Part shown: piece after piece, positions 17,898 to 26,861 of the stretch
How positions within the stretch are numbered: the first letter of the stretch is position 1
How the letters are laid out: every line of letters begins with the position of its first letter
DNA from: an uncultured Clostridia bacterium
Lineage (GTDB): Bacteria; Bacillota; Clostridia; Oscillospirales; Acutalibacteraceae
Direction of reading: 5' to 3'
NCBI GenBank assembly: GCA_944384835.1
Contig: CALWUU010000044.1
Span: 1-64,000 of the forward strand
DNA length: 64,000 nucleotides
Position numbers and translations under genes: made by a program
The notes under the pieces: generated by a model
The model's input: only the letters and a program-made list of their open reading frames with translations
Databases searched by the model: none
Told to the model about the DNA's origin: nothing

Positions 17898-18962
17898 CTA
17901 GATTACACCGCCTTCCTCAATGATAATATTACCTTTTACCACTAATTTATTTTGCGGCATTGTAAAATCTTCTCCCGGGGTGGTAAAGTGATTGACAATT
18001 GCTCCCGATTCCAGCATATTTTTGCATAATTCAGCCACACGGAAAATCCCCCCAATATGCATCTGTGCAAAATAATCGTCAATGACCTGCATACAAATCT
18101 CCTTTGCCTGTTCAAAAGAATATCTCTCTGCAGGCTTAATTTGAAATCGCAGCGGAATCTCTTGTAAAACTGCCGGCTTTACTGTGACCGCTACATTTAA
18201 TTCTCTTTCTGCATCGAACTGTTTCTGCAGTTCCTGTATGATTTCGTCAGAAGGTACGCCGCCTCTGGCAGCAACATATACGGAAACCGTTCCAACTCCG
18301 TCTTCTTTTGCAACTACACCTGCAGAATAAACTGACGGATGTTTCATCGCCAACTCTCTGTAAAAGGCGGCGTTGGTTCCGTTGGAAATATTTGCATAGC
18401 TTTTTAATAATCGTGCGCGAAATGCATTGTCATCCTCAGCATCCATACCGCCAATGAATGGGTCTTCGTTTGTAACCGCCTTAATTCCGGAAGGAGGAGT
18501 AATCATAATTTGAATGGTATTCTCAGCCGTATTTCCGTTACGGCCTCCTTCCCTTGCCTTTGCTTTTACAGTAACGCTCAGTTCATTTGCCTTTAAAGTC
18601 GCTTCTTCTGTTGTAACGTATCGTACCGTATCTTCTTTATCAATAGCGCAAACGGTTCCAATAGGAATTGGCAAATCATAGCTCAGCGTACTGGTTCTGG
18701 AAAAAGTTAAACTTCCTACTGCCGCCTGAGACTCTTTTCTTACAAGACCTCTTTGCGTACCGTGCATGGTCAAATATTCTCCTGTAGCTGTTTGGGGAAA
18801 CACTTGTCGCTTCAGCCACTCTATATTTGCAAATGAACTATAAAGTTCTCCTGCCAATACCTGCATTCGTATTTCCAAATCACTGTTTTTTTCTACTTCA
18901 TAACCTGCCTGCTGTGCAAAGGTTTGTTTCATTCTTTCTAAAATTTCTTCATACGTTTCCAT
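17898..18962 (-). CDS. Baseplate J-like protein
   Basis: The 354-residue product belongs to the gpJ/XkdT baseplate wedge family. It starts with the typical helix YEEILERMKQTFAQQAGYEVEK-like region, then the GEYLTMHGTQRGLVRKES-like segment (about 62-80), a beta domain (about 85-160) and GGMDAEDDNAFRARLLKSYANISNGT-like core (about 168-193), the diagnostic part of the family. In phages it forms the baseplate periphery that links hub to fibres. It begins immediately after the gp25-like stop (TAA-ATG). Confidence 0.9.
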   Translation of the reverse strand: METYEEILERMKQTFAQQAGYEVEKNSDLEIRMQVLAGELYSSFANIEWLKRQVFPQTATGEYLTMHGTQRGLVRKESQAAVGSLTFSRTSTLSYDLPIPIGTVCAIDKEDTVRYVTTEEATLKANELSVTVKAKAREGGRNGNTAENTIQIMITPPSGIKAVTNEDPFIGGMDAEDDNAFRARLLKSYANISNGTNAAFYRELAMKHPSVYSAGVVAKEDGVGTVSVYVAARGGVPSDEIIQELQKQFDAERELNVAVTVKPAVLQEIPLRFQIKPAERYSFEQAKEICMQVIDDYFAQMHIGGIFRVAELCKNMLESGAIVNHFTTPGEDFTMPQNKLVVKGNIIIEEGGVI

Positions 18963-19277
18963 TTACTCTCCTCCTTTCAGTGAAAATTGCAAAGCGTCAT
19001 CTCCATATTCCGTTTCTATAGAAACAGTAACCACTTTCTCTACAATCACTACATCTTTTATCCTAACCTGCGGTATCGCCTCCATGGCTTCTTCCATTGC
19101 TTCCAAAACCTTCTGTTCACATTTGGAATCGCTTGCAGCAATTTGATATAATCTGCTGCCCAGCGTTCCGCAGTACGGAAATTTACCTCGATGTGCTGTG
19201 AGCTGTATCCAAACTCGCTGCAGCAGTTCCCGTCTACCGCTGATTAAAATGGCAGACGTATCTCCGTTTTGTATCAA
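18963..19277 (-). CDS. GPW/gp25-like baseplate wedge protein
   Basis: A 104-residue protein with the GPW/gp25 pattern: FPYCGTLGSRLYQI, a helix (about 50-68), then VRIKDVVIVEKVVTVSIETEYG. In phages it nucleates the sheath at the baseplate, so its retention without any visible sheath gene is odd. The start is uncertain. The nearest TTG (19277) is 17 bases from the AGGAGG site, whereas an in-frame ATA three codons earlier is ideally spaced. Confidence 0.75.
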   Translation of the reverse strand: MIQNGDTSAILISGRRELLQRVWIQLTAHRGKFPYCGTLGSRLYQIAASDSKCEQKVLEAMEEAMEAIPQVRIKDVVIVEKVVTVSIETEYGDDALQFSLKGGE

Positions 19278-19299
19278 ACTGTCTATGGAAATCCCCTCC

Positions 19300-19644
19300 T
19301 CATGTTGTTTGCAGAGGAAATACTTGTCCGTTAATCACAACGTCTCCATTATTTTTCAAATGGATATATGCTCCGCCTGAAGAGCGCAGCATCAGTTCCC
19401 CTTCGGATAAATTTGCAGATTCCGAAATCGCTCCCGCACACAATACCGTATCCTCTTCTTCCAATAAGACCACTTTTGTTCCTTTGGGCGGTACATAAGT
19501 AATGCCAAACGGAGAAGCAAGGGGTACTGAACTATACTGTCCCACAGCTTGTATCGAAAGGCCGCCTGTATTACTAAGCACTTCCCCTACTTGTATTTGA
19601 GCGCTTGGCTGTTCCAAAGCGCCTACTTTTTGTGAAATCCACAT
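19300..19644 (-). CDS. Baseplate assembly protein V-like spike protein
   Basis: A 114-residue protein resembling gpV/XkdS-type spikes: a small OB-like N-terminal part with VGEVLSNTGGLSIQAVGQYSSVPLASPFGITYVPPKGTKV-type beta strands (about 18-60), then ELMLRSSGGAYIHLKNNGDVVINGQ, the repetitive beta-helix end typical of spikes. It is shorter than most family members, consistent with a minimal spike. It lies between hub and gp25 genes as in contractile systems. Confidence 0.75.
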   Translation of the reverse strand: MWISQKVGALEQPSAQIQVGEVLSNTGGLSIQAVGQYSSVPLASPFGITYVPPKGTKVVLLEEEDTVLCAGAISESANLSEGELMLRSSGGAYIHLKNNGDVVINGQVFPLQTT

Positions 19645-19666
19645 AATATCAACTCATTTCCCATCA

Positions 19667-20590
19667 TTAAATATCTTCTTTTCGCAGCAAATATTCACAG
19701 CGTTCTCCGTTGCTGTCCAGCGAATACGTCCATCCTGCAATACTCAATTTATCAATTGTACCCAGAATAGAATCACAAATAACCACAGGCATTTTTAAAG
19801 AACCGCAAATACCTCCCGCACACAACACTGTTACTTCCACCGCTTTTCGTTTTGCGCTGTCAATCATGCGTGTGCCTCTATAGTTATTAGAAACCACAAA
19901 CCGTCTGCGCTGTACGCCCAATTTATGTGCCTGTTCATCATGCAAAACGGAAGTATATGCCTGTCCCAGTTTCGGCTGTATGTACAATTCACTGACTCTT
20001 TTATAAAATTTATCACGATAGGTAATCGATAGATAAGGGGTACACGCCGTATCGCTGTTGTCAAATACCATCTGTCCGTTTGGAACTGCCCCGCTGCAGT
20101 CAATATAATCGTCAGCTGTTACATAAGGCACCGTGCCAAAACATCTGATACAAAACTCTTCGATGACTTGCCATTCACTCATTCCCTTTGTGATAGTCAG
20201 CTTTGTATCAAAGGTTCCTCCATTGCCGATAAAACCACAAAATCCATACGGTTCTACGTGACGTTCATACAACTGAGTCAGGGAAGGATAATGATATTCC
20301 TGCGGCATCGCTTCATTATCCAACAGCAATGCCGCTCTGCTGCGGGCAATTAATTTTAATACAGCGCCGTTTTTTGTCACCCCTACGATTTGTTCATCTA
20401 TAATTCCTGAAAATATCGGTTTTTCACCATTCCAAACACGTATCGTCGCTATCTTTGGTACTTGTTCCGTAAGCGGAAATACAACTGTCATATCATCGGC
20501 AGGGGCGTCCTCATGCACATGAATTTGAACAGAAACAGGAGGCAATAATACAACTTCTCTTCCGCTTACCGTATAACAGCAATAGTTCAT
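19667..20590 (-). CDS. Phage tail hub protein, XkdQ/gpD-like
   Basis: About 307 residues from the ATG at 20590, which overlaps the previous stop (ATGA). The order of segments (VVLLPPVSVQIHVHEDAPADDM-like start, IFSGIIDEQ, EWQVIEEFCIRCFGTVPYV, the Tyr/Arg-rich middle and the GWTYSLDSNGERCEYLLRKED end) fits the XkdQ/gp27-type hub that carries the spike. The start at 20590 avoids overlap with the LysM gene. Confidence 0.72.
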   Translation of the reverse strand: MNYCCYTVSGREVVLLPPVSVQIHVHEDAPADDMTVVFPLTEQVPKIATIRVWNGEKPIFSGIIDEQIVGVTKNGAVLKLIARSRAALLLDNEAMPQEYHYPSLTQLYERHVEPYGFCGFIGNGGTFDTKLTITKGMSEWQVIEEFCIRCFGTVPYVTADDYIDCSGAVPNGQMVFDNSDTACTPYLSITYRDKFYKRVSELYIQPKLGQAYTSVLHDEQAHKLGVQRRRFVVSNNYRGTRMIDSAKRKAVEVTVLCAGGICGSLKMPVVICDSILGTIDKLSIAGWTYSLDSNGERCEYLLRKEDI

Positions 20591-21117
20591 GGCAAAGTCA
20601 CCTGCAAACCTTCCGTTAAATAACTGGGCCATACAATATGAGGATTGAGCCGTAACAGCTCTTCTACTGTTGTGTGCTCCTGTTGGGCAATGGTCCATAA
20701 ATTTTCGCCATCCTCTTTTACTGTCATATGCATATGGAACGAAGCGGTTTCAGGCACTGCAGCAGTACTTTTGCTTTCTTCCCAGAATATAAACTGATAG
20801 CGCAAAATGTCCGGCCTTGTAACAGCCGTATAGGAAAGAGAAACAGGTTTTGCAATGATTGGGAGAAAATTTGGAAGTATTAACACACCGCTTTCTCCGC
20901 ATTCAAACAATGCTGCCAGCTTTTGATATGTCTCCATACACCGTTTTCCGGAAAACTCGCCTTCCCCTTTGATAATCCGTTTATGTTCTCCATAATCCTG
21001 CATCACAGAACCATAAAAAGGGACAGATAATTCTTTAATATCTCTTGAAACAGAAATGCTCAACGTTTCAGGATTTTTACTCCATATAAAATCTTTGAAT
21101 TTCATAAGAGGTACCAC
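20587..21117 (-). CDS. LysM-containing tail protein, XkdP-like
   Basis: About 176 residues. The first 110 form a tail-assembly domain and the last 50 a LysM-like module (GENLWTIAQQEHTTVEELLRLNP core, VWPSYLTEGLQVTLP end), as in XkdP/gpX proteins that sit at the hub. LysM modules bind peptidoglycan or act as structural units at the tail tip. GTG start overlaps the upstream 42-codon frame by one base (TAGTG) with GAGGTGAT eight bases before. In PBSX this gene follows the tape measure; here no tape measure precedes it. Confidence 0.78.
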   Translation of the reverse strand: MVPLMKFKDFIWSKNPETLSISVSRDIKELSVPFYGSVMQDYGEHKRIIKGEGEFSGKRCMETYQKLAALFECGESGVLILPNFLPIIAKPVSLSYTAVTRPDILRYQFIFWEESKSTAAVPETASFHMHMTVKEDGENLWTIAQQEHTTVEELLRLNPHIVWPSYLTEGLQVTLP

Positions 21118-21245
21118 TAACCAATCACCTCTTCGTCTAACTTATGCGCATATCTGCGATAGTCTTGCTCCAATTGGTCAGAAACAGATGAGACAGTATC
21201 GGTATCAAAAATATCTTTTGATGTTTGATTCCATAATTCTTCCAT
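21117..21245 (-). CDS. 42-residue small protein in the phage cluster
   Basis: A short frame of 42 codons with a clean AAGGAG ribosome-binding site, starting 13 bases after the upstream gene and overlapping the LysM gene by one base. The product is acidic and helical (MEELWNQTSKD start, DQLEQDYRRYAHKLDEEVIG end), with no membrane segment. It sits where contractile phages carry sheath, tube, chaperone and tape-measure genes. It could be a relic of a deleted gene or a small assembly factor. No family is recognised. Confidence 0.6.
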   Translation of the reverse strand: MEELWNQTSKDIFDTDTVSSVSDQLEQDYRRYAHKLDEEVIG

Positions 21246-21258
21246 AACGATTCTCCTT

Positions 21259-21600
21259 CTACGATGTTATAACCTTTTGCAGTACCGCACAAACGTAGAT
21301 TGGTTCATTTTGCAGAAAGACTGCCCTGGATTTGGTCACCAAGTACAGAACATCATCCTGTTCCAATTTGATTTCTTCCAATTCCCTGTCAATACGATAT
21401 TCCACCGGACCAAGATACAAGTAACCACCGTCGTCCGTATGGTCAAAAGGAATGCCGATTTCATTGGAAAAAGGCAAATTTTTAAAAGACAACGGCCGAA
21501 TCAATCCTTTTACTTGATATTCCTTTTTATATTTAGGATGTACAGTAATCTCATTTCCGTATTTTTCAAACATACGTTTTAAATATGCGCTTTTTTTCAT
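21259..21600 (-). CDS. Phage head-tail connector-like protein
   Basis: About 113 residues from ATG at 21600, which overlaps the previous stop (ATGA). A basic N-terminal helix (KKSAYLKRMFEKYG) is followed by beta-rich sequence (VKGLIRPLSFKNLP, YLYLGPVEYRI, VYVCAVLQKV). Place and size suggest a head-closure or stopper protein (XkdH/XkdI region of PBSX), but no diagnostic motif is visible. Confidence 0.55.
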   Translation of the reverse strand: MKKSAYLKRMFEKYGNEITVHPKYKKEYQVKGLIRPLSFKNLPFSNEIGIPFDHTDDGGYLYLGPVEYRIDRELEEIKLEQDDVLYLVTKSRAVFLQNEPIYVCAVLQKVITS

Positions 21601-21953
21601 ATTTTCATCTCCCAAAAACAAAAGTCCGGGTCTTTGAGTAACGGAGCTGAATGACTGCGTGCCTGAAGCCAAAATTCCTGTGCCCGTTCCACACTTTTAC
21701 TGTTATGAGAAATACGTACATCTCCTGCAGTAAAATCAGCTTCACTGGTTGCATTTTGATGCAAGGTATACTGATAAAACGCCAATGCAGCAGCGGCGGC
21801 ACAAACCAAATCTCCTGCACAAGAAGCATCTTTCTGTTCTTTTCTCTGAGATTCCAGCAAAACATAAGCATCGCCGCAAAGATCCTGCCATTGTGCCGCT
21901 TCCTCTTCTGTCAGTCCTGCCAGTCTTGCGAACCTTCTCAATACTTCTTCCAT
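21597..21953 (-). CDS. Phage head-tail adaptor-like protein
   Basis: A 118-residue mostly helical protein (EEVLRRFARLAGLTEEEAA start, AAAAALAFYQYTL helix) directly after the capsid gene. The all-helical start and position fit gp6/YqbG-like connector adaptors that sit under the portal. The AQWQDLCGDAY helix and Ala-rich second helix are the only family-like marks, so this is position-based. Confidence 0.55.
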   Translation of the reverse strand: MEEVLRRFARLAGLTEEEAAQWQDLCGDAYVLLESQRKEQKDASCAGDLVCAAAAALAFYQYTLHQNATSEADFTAGDVRISHNSKSVERAQEFWLQARSHSAPLLKDPDFCFWEMKI

Positions 21954-21965
21954 AACAAAACCTAA

Positions 21966-22976
21966 TTAAGCAGTATAAGAAGCTGCTGCAGCCGCACCTG
22001 TAAAGATTTTTGCAAAACCTGCAATGGTACTAATGGTTGCACGTTCCAATTGACGGTCAATCAGTTTATCATAATCTGTAATGATGTCGCCTGCTTGTAC
22101 CATTTCCAATGCACAATTTTTATCAAGACCAATGATCGTTTTGTCTTTCAATGATGGAACATGAAGCAAGTTTGCACCCAAAGGTGTGACCAGTTTGCCT
22201 GTACCCTGAAAATTCAGGCCTGCCGATGCATCTTTAAATTCATCGATATTCAATAAATCCTGCATGGTTACAGTCGATGCTAACATAGTATTTAGTTCAT
22301 ACGGCGCCAATTCACCCCAGAGTGTTACAATATCCGTATAAGTAGGTTTTGCGGATAAAGAAGCAGGTGTCAGCCCATTGTCGTTGCCATCGCCGTTGAG
22401 CAATACATCTACTGCATCTTTTAATTGTGCTCTTGCAATATACGCGCCAATTTGACGTAATGTAACTGTAAACAAGTCTAATTTCTGGAAGCGCAATGCC
22501 TCATAGGAAGAAACCAGCATTCTGCCTCTTTTATGAAGTTTTACCAGATTATCTTGTGTTCTGACTACGGTTTGAGGAATTTCAGCACCTTCTGCCACAG
22601 GCTTTAACTCTTTGTCATCCTCACTGGGAGACGCTGTAATGGTTCTGTAATCCATAGACTGGATTGTGGTAGTCGTTGCCACAATGGAGGGAAGTAAATT
22701 TGCATACTCCATACCTTGTTTTACTGCACGTGTTACATATTCAGGAAACAGTGCGGCGCTGTCACTGGTTTGGAAGAATTTTTCTACCGCATCGGAACTT
22801 CTGCCTCCTACTTTAATATCAAAACGTTTTAATTGACGCTGATAAGCATCTAAACCTTCCAATTCTGTCCCTTCATAGTTTTTGGAACAGTCCAGTTCTT
22901 CCAATACTTGTGTAAAACTTTTGTTGCCGGAATTGTACATTCCTTTTTCTAATTTCAAATTATCATAAAAAGCCAT
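21966..22976 (-). CDS. Phage major capsid protein (HK97-fold type)
   Basis: About 336 residues from ATG at 22976 (GGAAAGGGTGAG upstream). The sequence has the N-arm, then the EYVTRAVKQGMEYANLLPSIV region (about 75-95), LKPVAEGAEIPQTVVRTQDN (E-loop/P-domain) and a long A-domain part with LNGDGNDNGLTPASL. Its place after protease and decoration genes supports the call. No separate scaffold gene is seen; the C-terminus of the protease probably serves. Confidence 0.85.
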   Translation of the reverse strand: MAFYDNLKLEKGMYNSGNKSFTQVLEELDCSKNYEGTELEGLDAYQRQLKRFDIKVGGRSSDAVEKFFQTSDSAALFPEYVTRAVKQGMEYANLLPSIVATTTTIQSMDYRTITASPSEDDKELKPVAEGAEIPQTVVRTQDNLVKLHKRGRMLVSSYEALRFQKLDLFTVTLRQIGAYIARAQLKDAVDVLLNGDGNDNGLTPASLSAKPTYTDIVTLWGELAPYELNTMLASTVTMQDLLNIDEFKDASAGLNFQGTGKLVTPLGANLLHVPSLKDKTIIGLDKNCALEMVQAGDIITDYDKLIDRQLERATISTIAGFAKIFTGAAAAASYTA

Positions 22977-22994
22977 TTGACTCACCCTTTCCAA

Positions 22995-23336
22995 TTAAAG
23001 AATAATACCGCAGGTAGAAGCACTGCTATCTACATCTACTACCAAACATTCTTTGCCTGTTTCAGATACTTCCGCCTTATCAGAAGTAGCGCCAAGTTTT
23101 AATACTCCAACTTTCATGCCGGTACCTGTGTATGGCAGACCGCCATAATAACCTTGCAGCTGTACTGCCGCAAAACCGTTTCTTACACTAAGCGCAATGC
23201 CGCAAAACGCTTCTTTTGCGGTACACAAACCAACTTTACCGTTACCGGTCATTTTTACAGGATAACCTGCTTTTACACCGTCTTCTGCTTCAAATGTAGT
23301 TACGCTTTCGCCGTAACCGTTAAATGACACTTTCAT
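22995..23336 (-). CDS. Head decoration protein-like
   Basis: A 113-residue beta-rich protein between protease and capsid genes. The repeated Gly-containing strands (AGYPVKMTGNGKVGLC, FCGIALSVRNGFAAVQLQGYYGG) are typical of capsid-decorating proteins in PBSX-like and lambda-like clusters. The start ATG follows AAGGAG. Function is inferred from position and composition. Confidence 0.65.
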   Translation of the reverse strand: MKVSFNGYGESVTTFEAEDGVKAGYPVKMTGNGKVGLCTAKEAFCGIALSVRNGFAAVQLQGYYGGLPYTGTGMKVGVLKLGATSDKAEVSETGKECLVVDVDSSASTCGIIL

Positions 23337-23348
23337 ATGTTCAACTCC

Positions 23349-24338
23349 TTAAATTTTAAATGCCTGATTTTGGCTGCTTTTTTTGTTTTCTGTTCCTTTT
23401 GTCACAGCCAGTTGGGGAGAAAGCGGCATAACCTCTTCCGCTTTTAAACGAAATGCTTTCTCAAACACTTTCAAATCTTCTAAGCTCATACCTTCTGTCA
23501 CACGTTTCATTACTTCAGAAGAAATTTGAGGCTGTGCCAAACCGCAAAGTTTGACTACATTACGGCTTACCTCTTCTCTGTATGCTTTTCCGCATGCCGC
23601 ATATTCTTCCATTTCTTTTAGGTGACTGAGCATTTTGCTGATTTCCTCCCTGGAAAGGAATAACCCATCTTCTGCCTCTTTCATTTTTTCAATCATTTGT
23701 TCCACAGTCATTCCTCCTTTCGTCTTTCCAAACATCTTTATGACCCCTGCCTCTCGCTGAGCAGGCACTGCCACAAAAGACCATTCATATGCGTCTGTCG
23801 GTTGATTTAAGATGATATGGCAGACTTCTTTTGTTCCGTTTTTTCCATAACTCTTTCCCTGTTTATGACTGCACGGTGCCAATGCTTGGTTAGCACCACA
23901 AACAGAACAAATTCTCTCTGCAACAGCACAACCGACACTTACCTCTTTTTTCATGCCGCTTTCAATTTCCATAATCAAATCTGTGTTTTTTTCACACCGC
24001 GGCAAATATGCTTTGGCCACCACACGAGTATACGGTTCTCCATAAGAAGTCATTTTATCTTTCACGGTTTCCAAGGCAGTATCGTAAATTCGTGCCGCTT
24101 GATTGCTCGTTTTCATGTTGTGGTCAAAAATACCTGTTTTTCCTAAAAACAATTGGCTTAACGTATGTAACGCTTCCACGCTGAACCGTTCAAAATCCCG
24201 GTCAATTTCGTTGTCACAAAGCACCACGGAAAACGTATATACTTCTTGCGCCGTAAATGGTCTGCGTGTATATTGATTAATACACTCCAGATCGTGGGTC
24301 ATATCTGTTTGCATATGTTTGATAATGGCGCCGTTCAC
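23349..24338 (-). CDS. Prohead protease with C-terminal scaffold-like region
   Basis: About 329 residues from GTG at 24338, which overlaps the portal stop (GTGA) and follows AAAGGAGG. The N-terminal domain (about 1-190) resembles XkdF-type prohead proteases, ending in the TDAYEWSFVAVPAQREAGV segment, and contains a zinc-knuckle-like Cys/His cluster (CSVCG, CSH, CH) seen in this group. The C-terminal part (about 200-300) is helical and Glu/Lys-rich, as expected of a fused scaffold. Catalytic residues cannot be assigned with confidence by eye. Confidence 0.72.
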   Translation of the reverse strand: MNGAIIKHMQTDMTHDLECINQYTRRPFTAQEVYTFSVVLCDNEIDRDFERFSVEALHTLSQLFLGKTGIFDHNMKTSNQAARIYDTALETVKDKMTSYGEPYTRVVAKAYLPRCEKNTDLIMEIESGMKKEVSVGCAVAERICSVCGANQALAPCSHKQGKSYGKNGTKEVCHIILNQPTDAYEWSFVAVPAQREAGVIKMFGKTKGGMTVEQMIEKMKEAEDGLFLSREEISKMLSHLKEMEEYAACGKAYREEVSRNVVKLCGLAQPQISSEVMKRVTEGMSLEDLKVFEKAFRLKAEEVMPLSPQLAVTKGTENKKSSQNQAFKI

Positions 24339-25534
24339 TGTTTTCCCTCCTTTTCTTTTGCTGTTTCCCATTCCAGTTTTTCTGCCTGCGCATGTTTTAA
24401 TCTGGCGTCGGCTTCATCCACACGGTCTTGCATGGTAATGGTATCCCATAAAATTTCAAAAGAGGTATCATAACCATGCAGTGTAAGCCAAAGGGAACAT
24501 ATTTTTTCAATAGAAGGGTTCAGCAGCATACGGTAAGATTCCATTTCTTTTGTTAAAATATCCGCCTGCTGGCTGGACATTCTTTCGGTTGAGGACCACG
24601 ACAGTCCTAAAATAAACGGGGGTAATCCAAGTCTTGTAATAATTTGCTCCATCATTTGCCGTACGGGAACTTCACTGTCTAAAATCTGGTTGTCAGCGCC
24701 AATCACTTTAATTCCTACATCGCCTACTGCCACAAAATCGCTGATATCGCCGCTGCGCATAGCGCGGCTCCATTCTGTGGCAATTTGCTGTGCGCGTTCT
24801 TTTGCATACGCGCGGTCCATAGGGTCATTGGTAGGTTTGTAGGTAACTGCAAATCTAACATTTCCCACTCTGTCCCAATTCATCCCAATAGACTTATAAA
24901 TTTTCAAAAGCACTTCGCTGACAAACGGCAATCCTCTTAAAATAGAAACGCCATGTGCACTGCCGTGGGGCGGATTGAGCGCTGTCATCAAAATCAAATT
25001 CGGATATGGAATCGGCTTTCTTTCTCCAAAACTATCTTTTACATAAATATCCACGGATAATGTTTTATCGTCATGCATCAAATCAATGTTGTCCAAATCA
25101 GCTACATACAATGCGCCAATATCATCTCCCCCTATGGTAGGAACTATCTCAGCAACTGCTGTACCATAGGTGAGCAGCTGGTCAAAATAGCAGCTGATAA
25201 AACTATAAATACCTTGTTGATACGTATTCACCTTCACATGATCCAGAAAAGAACGCAGTTCCTTTTCCGCCTGCTTATCCTCACATTCCACAGCAAAATT
25301 TCCAATAATACGGAGCAATTTATGAATGGCTGAATCAATAATCGGCACCGCTCCTCTTAATGCGGTATACAGCTGTCGTTCTGCCGCAATGTTATTCTCA
25401 CAGCATTGCCATACAAAATAATCTTGTGAACCCACAGTTTGGACTGCCATGGCAGCGTCAACTGCCTTGTTTTGTAAGACTTGTTCTTTTTTCTTCTTTT
25501 TCCCCTCTTGTCCTTGTTTTCTCATGAAATTCAA
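24335..25534 (-). CDS. Phage portal protein
   Basis: A 399-residue portal protein: ALRGAVPIIDSAIHKLLRIIG (about 58-78), a central wing domain, then the C-terminal helical crown with IITRLGLPPFILGLSWSSTERMSSQQADI (about 300-328), a hallmark of PBSX/HK97-type portals. Portals form the dodecameric ring for DNA entry. The start is TTG (AAGGGG nine bases before), preceded by a 76-base gap from the terminase gene. Confidence 0.88.
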   Translation of the reverse strand: MNFMRKQGQEGKKKKKEQVLQNKAVDAAMAVQTVGSQDYFVWQCCENNIAAERQLYTALRGAVPIIDSAIHKLLRIIGNFAVECEDKQAEKELRSFLDHVKVNTYQQGIYSFISCYFDQLLTYGTAVAEIVPTIGGDDIGALYVADLDNIDLMHDDKTLSVDIYVKDSFGERKPIPYPNLILMTALNPPHGSAHGVSILRGLPFVSEVLLKIYKSIGMNWDRVGNVRFAVTYKPTNDPMDRAYAKERAQQIATEWSRAMRSGDISDFVAVGDVGIKVIGADNQILDSEVPVRQMMEQIITRLGLPPFILGLSWSSTERMSSQQADILTKEMESYRMLLNPSIEKICSLWLTLHGYDTSFEILWDTITMQDRVDEADARLKHAQAEKLEWETAKEKEGKQ

Positions 25535-25610
25535 TGAAAAAAACCCCTTCTTTTTTCTCCATCATTTGTTGTTGGTATTTCCTATGTCGATAGCGCAGAG
25601 CAGAGATAGG

Positions 25611-26861
25611 TCAACAGCGCTGCGCTGCCATAACAAAAAAATCGTCGTTTCTTTCTGATAAAACGGTAGAAACAAAATAGCGAATGTCATCCATAGCGTG
25701 GTCATTTTCTTTTATCGGCATATCTTTATGCATGGAATCATTCCATCGATATAAACCAAACTCCCGAATGGCATCTGTGCAAGTATTGCAAATTCGGATA
25801 TCTCCTTGTTTGAGCGCAACACTCACTGCACGAATACCGTCTACCACATCATTTTTTGCAGGAAGAACCAAATACGCTCCATGACGCTGGATGACCGTAA
25901 TAAAGCTGGCGGCAGACGGATCTACCACAATTTTGGCAACCGGACGGCCTGCGATTAAATCGACCAATCCTGCATAATGTTCTTCATCTGTTCGGGATAT
26001 TCCAGTCAAACGGGAGTGATAATAATATTCCTCCAGACGATACCAAATGCCCTGTTGCCTTCCCCACAAACCAAAGGAGGAAGGATTGACCGTTCCGTAA
26101 TCGCAGGATACCACATATTCCTCAAATGATCCTTTTGGCGTAACGCAAAATTTGTCCTGCGTCATAAAAGGATAAATAAGACCTTGTACCGCTACCCATT
26201 TTCCCAATATAAATCGCTCATAAAAAGCACCTGAATACAAAGAATGGTAACGCTTACGCACTTTAGGTGATAAGGAAGGATTATCTTCCATGGTAAAATG
26301 CAAATACAGCGCTTGTTTCTGTTTTGCTTTTAAAATCCACTCTTGATAAAACCAATGCTGGGGATGTTCCGGATTACAGTTGAACCAAAATTTTGCATCT
26401 TCCACAGAGCATCTGGCCAAAGCCTGTTCCACAAAAGAGCGCGGCATCAAGGCAACTTCATCAAACATAACGCCTGCTAATGTAATGCCTTGTATCATTG
26501 CCGCCGAGCCTTCATCTTTACCGCCAAACAAATAGAATCGATTTTTTCGTCCTTGAAAGATTACACTTAAACAATTTTCAGAATAATGAATATGACATTG
26601 AAAACCCAACTCCTTCAAAATCGGTAAAACGGGGGTAATTAAATTCCGCTTTAATGAGCGTATGGTTTTACCGCAGAAGGCAAACGATTGATTTTGAAAT
26701 TGATAAAAAGCCCAGAGAAAAAACGAAATACTCATACATAATGTTTTTCCGCTTCTGACTGCGCCGTCACAAATAACAGCCGTATAAGAGGCATACGGAC
26801 TGCCCTGATACCACCAGCTTAACGCCTGCAGCTGTTTTTTTGAGAACGATTGAAATCTCAA
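25611..26861 (-). CDS. Phage terminase large subunit
   Basis: The 416-residue packaging motor has the Walker A-like ATPase motif GAVRSGKT (33-40), Walker B VMFDEVAL (131-138), coupling motif FNCNPEHPQHW and a C-terminal RNase H-like nuclease domain with acidic segments CDYGTVNP, VVDPSAA and DDIRYF. Both domains look complete, so packaging capacity may be retained. TTG start lies directly after the TerS stop. Closest in style to PBSX XtmB. Confidence 0.92.
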   Translation of the reverse strand: MRFQSFSKKQLQALSWWYQGSPYASYTAVICDGAVRSGKTLCMSISFFLWAFYQFQNQSFAFCGKTIRSLKRNLITPVLPILKELGFQCHIHYSENCLSVIFQGRKNRFYLFGGKDEGSAAMIQGITLAGVMFDEVALMPRSFVEQALARCSVEDAKFWFNCNPEHPQHWFYQEWILKAKQKQALYLHFTMEDNPSLSPKVRKRYHSLYSGAFYERFILGKWVAVQGLIYPFMTQDKFCVTPKGSFEEYVVSCDYGTVNPSSFGLWGRQQGIWYRLEEYYYHSRLTGISRTDEEHYAGLVDLIAGRPVAKIVVDPSAASFITVIQRHGAYLVLPAKNDVVDGIRAVSVALKQGDIRICNTCTDAIREFGLYRWNDSMHKDMPIKENDHAMDDIRYFVSTVLSERNDDFFVMAAQRC

